A stretch of 64,000 bases of DNA from Torreya grandis (lineage: Eukaryota > Streptophyta > Pinopsida > Cupressales > Taxaceae): positions 392,001-456,000 of the forward strand of contig JARHVA010004254.1 in NCBI GenBank assembly GCA_037957365.1, read 5' to 3'. This document shows, one piece after another, positions 13,545 through 25,962 of the stretch. Under the pieces are notes generated by a model. The model worked only from the letters and a program-made list of their open reading frames with translations, was not told where the DNA came from and did no database searches. The position numbers and the translations under genes are program-made. Numbering within the stretch: position 1 is the first letter of the stretch; every line of letters begins with the position of its first letter.

Positions 13545-16500
13545 TGTTGACCAAGTTTGACTTTCTAGTCAAATTGGGGTACCTATAGGCAAAAAATTGA
13601 TTTTTTGGGTCTATATGGGGTTTAAATATATGTTATAAGGTGTATAAATGGTAAATTAATTCAATTTAATGTTATACTACCTTTGTTTATTAGTCCCCTA
13701 AGTCTATTTATCATTTTTGGGTCATTTAGAAGTCATTTTAGGTGCATTTAATGCTTTATATGGGATTTTTTCAAGTCTAAAATACTGATTCCATCCCCCA
13801 TGTGTCCTTATAATTATTTATAAAGGTTAAATAATTGAATAAATGATAGGTTGTTTAGAAAAAAGTAGTTTTCTTGACTAAAGAATGAAAAAAGGACACT
13901 TGTACAGTTCCTTGGGAAGTGTGCCACTTATAAAACATGGTGGTGTGACTCTTCATATTATAAAAGGTCATATCCACATTTTTATTAAATAAATTTCATA
14001 AAAATTGGCTTTTGCAACTCATTTTCTCATTCTCTCCCCTTGGCATGCAAAGAAGGCTCAAATTCAAATGCTCACCATGGACCATACAGGTGGAATCAGG
14101 AGGAATGGTCTTGGAGGTGGATATAAATCTGAATCTAATTAACTTTCATGGAAATAAGTATTATATTGATGAATTTTTCTTTATGAACAATCGTTAACAC
14201 TACAAGCCGCTTGTTATAGGATTATATTGAGAAGGGGTATACTTATCCATTTGTTTCTAAGTTTCATAGGTCCTTGAAGTTATGTGATATTTTTGAGGTG
14301 TTTTTAGGCTGAAATAAATCTCTCTCCATGATGTTTTCATATCCATCACTCCACATTTTCATTTCTTGTGAAGGAGTTTTCAAATATTGCTTGCTTCTTA
14401 TAGATTCCAAAGTTGAGTGCAAGTTTTGTGTTTCAAACATCTAAGGAGCTCTATTATGGTAATAATATGTTTGATATTAATGCATAAGGATTTAATTCAT
14501 GTTTTCATTTGTTGGGAAGTTTAATTATTATCCTTCCAAGGTCAATTTGCTCACCTTTACCATTGTTTATTGTCCTACCAACTTCAATCAAGTGTGTGCA
14601 TGTTTCATGGGAGGTGTATGAAAGTGAGAGAGAGAGATAAAAACATGGTGGAGTATTTTCAAAATTTTAACACTTCGCATAAGTCATAATTCCCATGATA
14701 TGAAGTCTTAAGGTGATATATGAACAAGTTTCATTCAAAGGAAGGTTAACTGTGTTTTTGGGTTCTTAGTCCCTAATTTTGGTAAACATAGTTCCCAGGG
14801 ATCCTTTTGGTTTTCATAAAGTGAAGCTCATTTTGGTTTTGATGATTTTTGTTGTTCTTACCCTATATTCCTATCAATTAGAAACCAACATTCCAAGTTT
14901 TAGCTTCAATGGGCTAAGATCATGCATGTTTCAAGACCTTTCAAGATGGCAAAAAACCACTAAACTAGATCAGTGATATCTACAAGACAGTGATCATAAT
15001 GTTGACTATGCATCCCATTATGGTGTCCCTAGGATATGATATAAAATTTAATGATGCTAATGACTCAAATTATTCTTTCAAGATAAGGGACCAAGAGAGA
15101 AGGTGAATATAGTGTCTCAAATTGTAATGCTTATTTCTCTGTCTATACACAGGATTGTGAATGACATCTATAGGTAAAGAACCAAGATTTATGAAGTAAG
15201 CAAGATTTTGAGCAAGTGGTTGAGGTTTAATGATTTGGATAAAATCCAAGGTCTCTATACCATCATAAAATTATCATTGACATGTTCCAAATGACCAAAT
15301 GGTAACCCACTAGCCTAGGAATGCACACCTATAGCTTACTTATGAAATTAGTCTCAATCAAGAGCAAAAATTGATTTTTGGACTCAAATGGAGTATGATA
15401 TTAGTTGAAATGAATATGAAAGAATGTCAGTAGAAATAATTAAGGTATATATGTATTTTGAGGTCAAATATCCCATCTTAACACCTATATCCATGACAAA
15501 ATGGCCTCCTACAGCCAAGCAAAAGGGCAGGGGTATGAGAACAGTCAAGAACAAGGTGGTCTCTAGCGGCCTAATTCATGCATGAAATAAATGAAATGAG
15601 GGATATAGTATGTTTCCAAAGTATTAAAAAAAATTGACATACATTTTAAGGTCAAAACATACCTTAAAAACTTACAGGCTTGTAGGTTTATATCTCAGTC
15701 TTATAGGGAATGTGATCAGAGTCTTGTTCAAGAATGTGCAAAAAAGCATGGGAGTTGAGGTTGGTTTGAGTTTTTCCATAAATAATAAAATCATGAATGA
15801 AGTCTCATGACATATGAACATGATAACTAATTCAACATCCATATAAAAAATCCAAAGGGTACCTACAAAGGTTTTAAAGACTATCTCAGTCTAAGAAATA
15901 ATGAGCAATTAAAAGGCTTAGTAGGCCAAAAGGGGATGGGTTTGAAACATGGTTCACATTGACATGAAAATTTGAGTCGATAGGGACTATTTAATTTTTT
16001 TAAACCTTTCCAAGTCTCCAACATAAGGCACCTAAAACAAATAAAGAGCCCACTTCCCACTGGTCACAGTCCAACAAGGTCATAAGCAAGGTTACCTCAG
16101 TCCATACAATTGGTTATAAGGACCTTATTTCAAGAGGTAAGTTGTGATTCTCAATAGCAAGCAAGATTCATAAGGAATAAAAAATCTCCATTATCTTATA
16201 AAAATTATTTAAAACATGTTTTAATGGTATTTATTCATAGGAATGGCATAGAAGGATCATCCACATGGAGGTTTACATAAGAACATGCAAAAATAAGGTT
16301 TTTTTACCCCTCTTTTGGCAAAATTGAGTTGGTTGGACCATCTAGACTTGGACTTTGATGAAATAATTTGGTATAAGTTCCCATAAATAAATTTTTTATC
16401 ACCTAAAATTTTCAATTTTCCCATACAATGAGGCCTAATACTCTTTTTTTGTTTCAGAGGTAGGGCAGTCCTCTCATGCAAAAAGTTGGTAGTTTTGGGG

Positions 16501-17979
16501 AAAAGAGTTAGATAGTGAACCAGAGGTCCTTTTGATTAATTTTTGAGGTTTATAAAGTTGGGATACACATAGGGGACATAAAAAACCAATATATATGTTA
16601 TATATGTCAATTTTGTTTTCACACAAGAAGCTTTGCATGAAGGACTAGTGGGAAAACATGCTTTTCCAACCCCAAACAAGGTGTCAACTCAAATTCCATA
16701 TTCCTCTAGGTACCCTAATGTTTTTTGTGATGTCTAAAAGTGTTAATGAGATTTTTCAATGCTATTTTAATTCACTGATGGTTAGAATTATCATCTTATG
16801 GTTCACAAAGCACAAATAGGCCTCTTGACATGACATGGCCCTTGTTCCAAAATAGGGTTAACTTCCATTTTGGTGTCTTATTGAACTCCCCAAAGGTTTT
16901 TAATAGGTTTTTAGGTCATATAAATAGGTAATAAAACTCTTAGTTGGAAAAATAATTCATCAAAGAGCCATTCTTGGCTTGGGAGGTACTTAGACCCTAC
17001 CAGGATGCTTGAAAATAGCTTGAATGCCAACTTAAAGAGCTCAGAACTTTCATAAGCCTTTTCATGGGAGATGGAGATGTTTAAAGGATTTAGGGAAGAT
17101 AAATAATAATCCCTCAGTGGAATTTAGAAAGGATTCCAATAGCTATCCTTTATTAACAAATGTTGAGAGCCTAAATCACTAAAAAACCCTTGCAAACGTT
17201 GATTCCTAACCCGATGGTGGAGATCAAGCCAAAAGTGCAATAAAATGGATGAATGGGACTAGTGGTATAAAATAAAGTTTTTATAATACTCTTAGAGGAT
17301 TCCATACATGTGTGTTTTTTATACGTAATTATACGAACAAGGGTAGAAATAGGATTTTTCCCACTATTTTGTGTGTTTTTTAGGTTGTAGGAAGTTCCAA
17401 GAGATACAAGACACATGGATGGAAATATTGAGACTTAATATAACTACCCATATGATTTTAATGCCTTGAAAATTTTCTTAAATTCCTCAATTATTTCCTT
17501 CAACTTGACCAATCAAATCTGGCATATTGGGTAGGCTAGAGAGAAGGAAGGAAATCTTCAAGTGAGGTGATTTTAAAGTACCCCTAATGATTCCAAGGCT
17601 ATGGAGGGCCTTTAAACTTGAAATTAAGCCTCTTACATGAATTTTCATGGGTAACTAATGCAAAATTTGACGACAAGTGTGCTAGGTGCATGAGAAGGAG
17701 GTTTCCTAGAGTATAGATGATGATGACTCTCTTCCAAATGATTCTAAAAGACCAAGCATGAAAAAAATGCATGGAGAGGCATGTATAACATCCCTACCTT
17801 GCATTAAAATCATTATACTTTCTCTATATCAGTTACAAGAGGTTCAAATAAGCCTAATCATGAAGATATTTTTCTATGTAAGGAGAGAAGTTTTATGCCA
17901 ATTTGCCTAACTTTGATTACTTAAATTGACACTTTTTTCTCCTAAAATTGAATGGTTTGACCCATATCCTCTTTTCATG

Positions 17980-17988
17980 TATATATAA
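17980..17988 (+). promoter_or_regulatory. TATA box of element A 5' LTR
   Basis: TATATATAA, followed about 150 bp later by AATAAA. The same pair occurs in the 3' LTR and, on the minus strand, in element C, within a conserved block containing GCTTGACACATGTCCAAG. Confidence 0.6.
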
Positions 17989-18137
17989 CTGAAATTATCA
18001 GCTTGACACATGTCCAAGTGACCCTTGGACTTCTTTCTCTCTCTTTCTCGAACTCTATAAGAGTTGACCATTTTGACATTGTAGGTATGCTCCACCAGAG
18101 TATTACAAAGTGATTCTCAATTGTACAACTTTAGATC

Positions 18138-18143
18138 AATAAA
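18138..18143 (+). terminator. Polyadenylation signal AATAAA, element A 5' LTR
   Basis: AATAAA within GATCAATAAAATGA, conserved in the 3' LTR copy. It would mark the end of the R region. Confidence 0.5.
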
Positions 18144-18719
18144 ATGAATAATGTTTTATCTCTCTCATATTGTTTCATAGTGTGTTATACTTTAATGAGG
18201 ATTTTTTTTAGTGAAAATTATGGATCCTTAGCTTTGTCCTTCATTTTTACACCTATTTTTAGTCTTTTCTTGCAAGCCATGTGAAGTTATCAATAGATGT
18301 TTATGGTTGAAGTGAGAAATGTTTTCATTAGTGTCACCTAATACCTCTTTTCTAGTTCTCCTAACCTTATATATCATCTAGTACCCCATAATGTAGTATT
18401 GATGCAAGAAGACATAGATTTGGGAAAGTGTATGTCTAGTTGCTTTCATTAATTTTAAGTGTTGAATACAAGTTGGTTGGAAGTCATCAAACTAATTTGG
18501 TGTTTCAAATCTGTAGTTTAGGTTTAATTCATTCCATTCTCACCCCTTTTTTAAGTAAGAACATGAGCTCAAATGGTACATTAAGGGGAGATAACCCCTA
18601 ATCTAGAGATTCACTCCATGATAGGGATACCCACAACCCTGGAGTGTTTCCATGGTGCCACTTGAAATGAGGAGAAGTTAGTACCATATCCTCATAGGGT
18701 GAAATTTCAAGTTACAATA

Positions 18720-18745
18720 GTTTTTATCATGCTTGGTGGGATTCT
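18720..18745 (+). promoter_or_regulatory. Candidate primer-binding site of element A
   Basis: ATCATGCTTGGTGGGATTC begins a few bases after the LTR end and matches the same position in elements B and C (GGCATGCTCGGTGGGA). The tRNA was not identified. About 100 bases on lies TGGTGACTCCATG, resembling the start of the tRNA-Arg primer site. Confidence 0.5.
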
Positions 18746-18912
18746 TGAGTCCATTTCTTGAAGAGTTTTGGTGTTCTCTTCAAGACATCAACCTTTTGAG
18801 GCAATTTAAACAAACATTAATGGTGACTCCATGTACACATCTGTTGGTTGAGTAGTCTAGGTATATTAATTGAAGTTGTTTTGTTTTTCAATACTCTTTT
18901 GTGAAGTCACTC

Positions 18913-20731
18913 ATGGAGATTGGTGATTTTGAGCTTGTTTTAAACCAAGTTGAAGAGCTATGTCCAACCTTGCCTTTTCCTTTTGGCTATGAGAAAGTTC
19001 TTGTCCAACCTTATCATGATCCTCATCAAGCATATGCTACCAATGGTTAGACCCATAAATTTTGTAGTTTTACTCCAAGCCCTTCCATTTCCAATTTCAA
19101 GATAAATCTTCATAGTTACCAAGATTATATGCTAGATCTTGAAACTAGATATGGTTGTGGTGAAATTATACCTAGTGTTTGTATTGATAGTGTGAGGAAT
19201 GCCTTGGAACAAATCAATACGGAGTGGATACCTATAGAGGGGGATAATTGTACCAACCTTATCTATGAAATTCTTGATGTGTGTGGTTTTATATTTAATC
19301 TAGAGGAAATATTGAGAGTTTATGAACAAATTTTGCCTTGTCAACCTCAAAGTTCCCCACATCCACCTTCAAGTGTGCCATCCTTGCCTCTTCAAAATTT
19401 TAGTCCAGCCATGTTCCCCAATATTCCAAACCCCTTATATACTTCCAAAGGTTTCCCTTCTTGGAAACCCATCCAATAAAATATCCCAAGGAAGGAAAAC
19501 ATCATGGTTGATTAGGCTCACTTGTTCGAGGAAGATTGTGAGAGGAAGAGATTGAATTTTGAATCTCATCTTGAAAGGGAGTGGGAATTGGCCAGTCAAA
19601 TTTTGAGACAATTCATCATGGCAATGGAAGATAAACCCTCTAATCCTACTCCTTCATTTCCCAATCAAAATATCAAACCTTAAGAGACTCCAAGCTTCCT
19701 AGACATATCTTTCACTCCTTCATTAGCCTCCCAATCTCATAAAGCTACCCTTGAACCCACCTTCCCTAAATGGAGATGTAATGGTAGGTCATGAAGGAAA
19801 AAATAGGTCACATATATATGTTTTAAGTGAAGATACATTTTAATCCATTCCTCACCCTCCCACACCTCCTCAAGAGGCCATTAAATCCATTCTTTCAACC
19901 CCTCCAACTGATCAAGTTTGCCTTCCTAATATGGAGAGTTGTCTTGCTACTTGGGAACCCTTATTGGCCAAACTCCCCATTTTTTTAGTGCCTAAGACTA
20001 ATGTCATTGATAAGGAGTATTCAATCCAAATTTCAAATTTGATAGAGGATGAAAATGTGTTGACTGATAATATAGAGATATTTGCTTGCAATGACAAAGG
20101 AAAAGTTGAGGGAGAGTTGGTAGAAGAGCTCCTTTTGCATCCCATGGTGGAAGAAGAAGTCTCTCTTGCCTTTCCATTTCATGACTCAGACTAGTTAGCT
20201 AAGGATGAATTATGATAGAAGTTTGAAGACATATGCAAGGAAGTTAAAGGTTTCAAAAATCCTATAAGCCCTATGAAACTCATCCCAAGCCATGACAAGC
20301 AAGAGGATGTGAATCAAAAAGAGAACATGTGGCAAATCTACTTGCAAATGTTTCAAGAATATGAGGATTGTAAGAGGACCAACCTCCAATTTGAACAAGA
20401 TCAAGATGAAGGAGAGAAATCACGTGTTGAGGAACATCACTTCCAAGAAGATCCAACCCATGATGGGACCATATATGATGATTTTGAACCCTTTAAAGGG
20501 GATTCTTGAGGTTGTTTCTACATCCATTCATGAAGTTGCCTTCACCAAATCCCAACAAGAGAATGAACAATAAAAACTTAAACATGGTCATGATATGACC
20601 CTATTTGAAGAATTTGAATACAATGTGACCATTGAAAAGAATGATGGAATCTTTCAAAGAGAAATTGATTCACAAGAAGTTGTCCCATGCCTAAGTATGC
20701 CAAATTGTCATGAAGAAATAGGAGGACAGTA
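18913..20731 (+). pseudogene. Internal ORF of element A, conserved in element C, function unknown
   Basis: About 600 codons beginning at the ATG at 18913 (MEIGDFELVLNQVEEL). One frame runs to about 19795, a second covers 19931-20509 and a third reaches 20731, so at least two frameshifts plus stops (mainly TAA/TAG) break it. The best conserved block is YMLDLETRYGCGEIIPS, then IDSVRNALEQINTEWIPIEG (19126-19240), which matches element C. Next come a Pro/Ser-rich stretch, a charged segment (EEDCERKRLNFESHLEREWE) and an acidic C-terminal half. I see no zinc knuckle, RT, protease or integrase motif. It could be a diverged gag or an accessory ORF; I do not assign a function. Confidence 0.65.
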
Positions 20732-21212
20732 GTATGAGACTTGCTTCAAGGTTAAATAGGACCTTATTTATTATATAAATATATGGGAGATGACTCCAAT
20801 TATATGATGTGCAAAGATAAGAAATAAAAAGAAGTCAAGAGTCATCAATTATCCCATCCAAAAAGAAATAATATTGGCATCCTCACTCATCTAGTGAGGA
20901 AGGAGACCTAAGCTACTTCCCTTTTGATCTAGGAAGGGAGATATGAGCAAGGTGATTGTACATATTTTTTTACTTTATGTTGGGTTTGTTTCCCTAAGTG
21001 CTTAGTAGCACATGTGTGTCTTTGTCTTGTTGGTTGTTGTGTCTTGTATGTGTCTTTTCCTTTTGTGTTGAGGTAAATCTTGGTCTTGTTGGTATCTTGA
21101 AGATATGATCCTAATATTTCCCAAGCATATTATGACTCCATAATCCCAATGGACTAATAAGGCTACTAGTCTAGTTAGTATAGCAGGCATACTACCCCAT
21201 GAGTCACCAAAT
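20732..21212 (+). other. Element A 3' internal region
   Basis: No coding signal. No polypurine tract adjoins the 3' LTR. Instead, the last bases read GAGTCACCAAAT, whose reverse complement TTTGGTGACTC resembles the tRNA-Arg primer site and abuts the LTR; element C has the same arrangement. Confidence 0.6.
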
Positions 21213-23777
21213 TGTTGACCAAGTTTGACTTTCTAGTCGAACTAGGGCACCTATAGGCAAAAACTTGATTTTTTGGGTCTATATTGGGTTCAAATATATT
21301 TTATAATGTGTCTAAAGGGTCAATTAATTCCATTTCTTGTTATACTACCTTTGGTTATTAGTCCCCTAAGTCTATTTAACATTTTTAGGTCATTTAGAAG
21401 TCATTTTAGGTGCATTTAATGATTTATACAAGTTTTTTGGGATTTTTTCAAGTCTAAAATACTTATTCCATCCCCCATTTGTCCTTATAATTCTTTAAGA
21501 ATCTGAAATTATTGAATAAATGGTAGGTTGTTCAGAAAAAAGTAGTTTTCTTGACCAAAGAATGAAAAAAGGACACTTGTATAGTTCTTCGGGAAGTGTG
21601 CCACTTAGAAAACATGGTGGTGTGACTCTTAACCTTTTCATAGGTTATCTCCACATTTGGATTGAATAAATTTCATAAAAATTGGCTTTTTTAACTCATT
21701 TTCTCATTCTCTCACCTTGGCATGCAAAGAAGGCTCAAATTCAAATGCTCACCATGGACCTTATAGGTGGAATTAGGAGGAATGGTCTTGGGGGTGGATA
21801 TGACTCTGAGTATACTTCAATTTCATGGTAAGAAGTCTTATATTGATGTATTTTTATTTATAAACAATCATTAACACTACAAGCAACCTATTATAGGATT
21901 GCATTTAGAAAGGGTATACTTATCAATCTATTTATGAGTTTTATATATCCTTAGACCTATGTAATATTTGTGAGGTTTTATTAGGCTAAAATAACTCTCT
22001 CTCTCTCTACATGATTTTTTCATAGCCAAAACTCCACCTTTTCATTGCTTGTGAAGGAGTTTTCAAATAGTGCTTGCTTCTTGTAGATTCCAAAGTTGAG
22101 TGCAAGTTTTGTGTTTCAAATGTCCATGGAGATCCATTATGGTAATAATATGTTTGATATTAATGCATAAGGATTTAATTCATGTTTTCATTTGGTGGGA
22201 ATGTCAATTATTATCCTTCCAATGTCAATTTACTCACCTTTACCATTATTTCTTATCCTGCCAACTTCAATCAAGTTTGTGCCTATTTCATCGGAGGTGT
22301 ATAAAGGTGAGAGAGAGATATAAAAACATGGTGGAGTCCTTTTGAAATTTTAACACTCCCCATAATTCATAATTCCCATGATATGAAGGCCTAAGGTGAT
22401 ATATGAGCAAGTTTCATTCAAAGGAAGGTTATCTATGTTTTGGGGTTCTTAGTCCCTAATTTTGGTAAACAGGGTTCCCAGGGGTCCTTTTGGTTTTCAT
22501 AACGTGAAGCTAGTTTTGGCTTTGAGTATTATTCTTGTTCCTACTTTATATTCCTATCAATGAGCAGAAAATATTCTAAGTTTTAGCTTCAATGGTCAAA
22601 GATCATGCATGTTTCAAGACCTTTCAAGATGGCAAAAAACCACTAAAATAGAGCAATGATGTCTAAAAGACAGTGATCATAATGTTAACTTTGTATCCCA
22701 TTATGGTGTCTCTAGGCTATGATATAAAATTTAATTATGCCAATGACTCAACTGGTGCTTTCAATCTAAGGGACCAAGAGAGAAGGTGAATACATTGTCT
22801 CAAATTCTAATGCTTATTTCTTTGTTTGTATACATGACTGTGAAGGACATCTACAGGCAGAGAACCAAGATTTATGAAGTAAGAAAGGTTTTGAGAAAGT
22901 GTCAAAGTTTTAATTTTTTGGATACAATACAAGGTCCCTATACCATCATCAAATTATCATTGACATGTTCCAAATGACCAAATGGTAACCCAATGGCCTA
23001 GGAATGCACACCTACAACTTACTTAAGAAATTAGTCTCAATCAAGAGTAAAAAATGTTTTTTGAACTCAAATGGAGTATGATAGTAGGTTAAATTAATAT
23101 TAAATAATTTAAGTATAAAAAATTAAGGTCTATATTTATTTTTAGGTCAAATATCCCATATTAACATCTACAACCATGATAAAATAGCCACCTACAGCCA
23201 AGCAAAAGGACAGGGGTATGAGAACAGTCAAGAACAAGGTGGTCTCTAGAGGCTTAATTAATGAATGAAAAAAATGAAATGATGGTATAGTATGTTTCCA
23301 AAGGATTAAAAAAATAAATGGAATAAATTTTAAGGCCAAAACATACCTTATAAACCTACAAGCCTATAGGTTTATGTCTTAGTCCTATAAGGAATGTGAT
23401 TGTGGTCTTGTTCAAGAATGTGCAAAAAAACATGGGAGTTGAGGTTGGTTTGAGGTTTTCCATATATAAAAAAATAATTAATGAAGTATCATGAACTATT
23501 TACATGGTAAATAATTCCACATCCATATAACAAAGCCAAAGGGTACCTACAAAGAATTTCTTAAAGATTATCTCAGTGTAAGAAGCAATGAGAAATTGAA
23601 AGGCCTAGTAGGCCAAAAGGGGATGGGTTTGAAATATGGTTCACATTGGCATGAAAAGGTGAGTAAATATTTACTATTTAATTTTTTTAAACCTTTCCAA
23701 TTCTCCAAGGGAAGGCACCTAAAATAAAGAAAGATCCCCCTACCCACTAGTCACAATCAAACAAGTTCATAAGCAAG

Positions 23778-23919
23778 AAGGAAATCTATGAGAGTTTGGA
23801 GTCTTAGAAAGGAAATGAGTGTTTAAAAAAAATTTAATTAGGTTAATAATGATAAAATTAATTAAATAAAATTTATATAACATCCTCAAACCATCCAGGG
23901 TCATTGTCTCACAAGCAAG
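23778..23919. mobile_element. Small insertion with 10-bp flanking repeat in element A 3' LTR
   Basis: The 5' LTR reads CATAAGCAAGGTTACC without interruption. Here 132 bp lie between CATAAGCAAG (23768-23777) and CACAAGCAAG (23910-23919), which looks like a target duplication with one change. The insert has no obvious terminal inverted repeats or coding potential, so its class is unknown. Confidence 0.65.
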
Positions 23920-25796
23920 GTTACCTCAGTCCCTAAAGTTGGTTATAAGGACCTTATTCCAAGAGGCAAGTTATGATTCTCAATAGCAAGAAAGATTCAT
24001 AAGGACTCACGAATATCCATGAGATTATAAAAAGGATTAATAACATGTATTAATGTTATTTATTCATATTAATTTCATAAAATGAGAAACCACATGGAGG
24101 TTTACACAAGAACATGCAAAAATAGGGTTTTTTTACCCCTCTTTTGGTAAAATTGAGTTGGTTGGACCATATAGACTTGGAAATTGATGAAATACTTTGG
24201 TAAAAGTGGAAATAAAGACATTTTTTATCCCTCAAAACTTTAAATTTACCCATCCATTCAGTAATAATACTCTATATTTTGTTTCAAAGGTAGGTTAGTC
24301 CTCTCATGCAAAAAGTTGGCAGTTTTGGGGAAAAGAGTTAGATAGTGAACCAGAGGTCCTTATGATTAATTATTGAGGTTTATAAAGTTTGGAGACACAT
24401 AATAGGACATAAAAAACCAATCCATATGGTTTTTATTTCAATTTTTTGGTTCACACAAGAAGCTTTATATGAAGGTCTAGTTGGAAAACATGTTTTCCCA
24501 ACCCCAAACAAGGTGTCAACTCAAATTCCATATTCATCTAGGTACCCTAATGTTTTGTGTGACTTATACATGGTTTAATGTGATTTTTACATGATATTTT
24601 AATGCACTTATGGTGATAATTATCATCTTATGGTTCATAAATCATAAACAAGCCTATTGACATGACATGACCCTTATTCCAAAATAGGGGTCTTGTTGAA
24701 CTTCCAAAGGTTTTGAATAGGTTTTTAGGTCATATGAATAGGTAATAAAACTCTTAGTTGTCAAATTAATTCATAAAGGATCCATTCTTGGCTTTGGAGG
24801 TATTGAGACCCTACCAGGATGCTTGAAAATAACTTGAATGCCAACTTAAGGAGCTCAAAAATTTAATAATGCTTTGGATGGGAGATAGAGATGTTTATAG
24901 GAGTTAGGGAAGATAAAAAATAATCCCTCAATGTAATTTATAAATGATTCCAATCTCTATCCTTTATTAACAAATGTTAAGAGCTTAAATCACTAAAAAA
25001 CCCTTACAAACCCTAATTCCTAACCTGATGGTAGAGATCAAGCCAAAAGTGAAATCAAATGGGTGAATGGGACCAGATGTATAAAATAAAATTTTCATAG
25101 GACTCTCATAGGATTCCATACATGTGTGTTTTCTGTACAAAATTATATGAACAAGGGTAGAAACAAGCTTTTTCCCAATGTTTTATGTGTTTTTTAGGTT
25201 ATAGGAAGTTCCAAGAGATGAAAGACACATGGATGGAAAGATTGAGACTTAATATAACTCCCCATGTGAGTTTCATGCCTTTAAAATGTTCCTAACTACC
25301 TAAATTAGGTATTTTAACTTGACCAATCAAATGTGGCATATTAGGTAAGCTAGAGAGAAGGAAGGAAATATTCAAGTGAGGTGATTTTAAAGTACCCCTA
25401 ATGCTTCCAAGGCCCTTGAGCACCTTGACACTTGCCATTAATCCTCTTCCATGAATTTTCATGGGAAATTGATGCAAAATTTAAGAACAAGTGTGCTAGC
25501 TGCAATAGAAGGAGATTTCTGAGAGTGCAAATGATGATGACTTTCTTTCAAGTGATTCTAAAAGACCAGTCATGAAAAAAATGAATGTAAATGCATTTAT
25601 AACATCCATACCTTTCATTATAATCATTATACTTACTCTAGATCAATTACAAGAGGTTAAAATAGGCTTAATCATGAAGATAGTTTTTCTATGCAAGGAG
25701 AGAAGTTTTGTGCCATTTTGCCTAACTTTGATGACTTGAATTGACACTTGTTGCTCCTGACCTTAAATGGTTTGACCCATATCCTATTTCCATGCA

Positions 25797-25804
25797 TATA
25801 TAAA
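25797..25804 (+). promoter_or_regulatory. TATA box of element A 3' LTR
   Basis: TATATAAA at the position matching the 5' LTR TATA box, with AATAAA at 25957-25962 downstream. Confidence 0.6.
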
Positions 25805-25956
25805 TAAAATTATCAGCTTGACACATGTCCAAGTGACCCTTGGACTTTTTTCTCTCTCTCTCTTTCTTGAACTCTATAAGAGTTGACCATTTTATCATTG
25901 TAGGTATGCTCCACCAAAGTATGGAAAAGCCCTGCTCAATTTTACACCTTTAGATC

Positions 25957-25962
25957 AATAAA
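25957..25962 (+). terminator. Polyadenylation signal AATAAA, element A 3' LTR
   Basis: Matches the 5' LTR signal. Transcripts of the element would be expected to end shortly downstream. Confidence 0.5.

Larger units (their letters stand above)
13545..18719 (+). repeat. Element A 5' LTR (5.2 kb)
   Basis: Aligns end to end with 21213-26555; in the first 115 bp I count about 12 differences. It starts TGTTGACCAAG and ends GTTACAATA (the partner ends GTGACAACA). Its U3 is about 4.4 kb, judged from the TATA box at 17980. No convincing coding sequence was seen; the short frames are not sustained by any family motif. Confidence 0.92.

Noticed and set aside
16257..16481. Minus-strand ORF recurring at 24056-24253
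   Set aside because: It recurs only because both lie at equivalent places in the two LTRs of element A; there is no independent evidence of coding.
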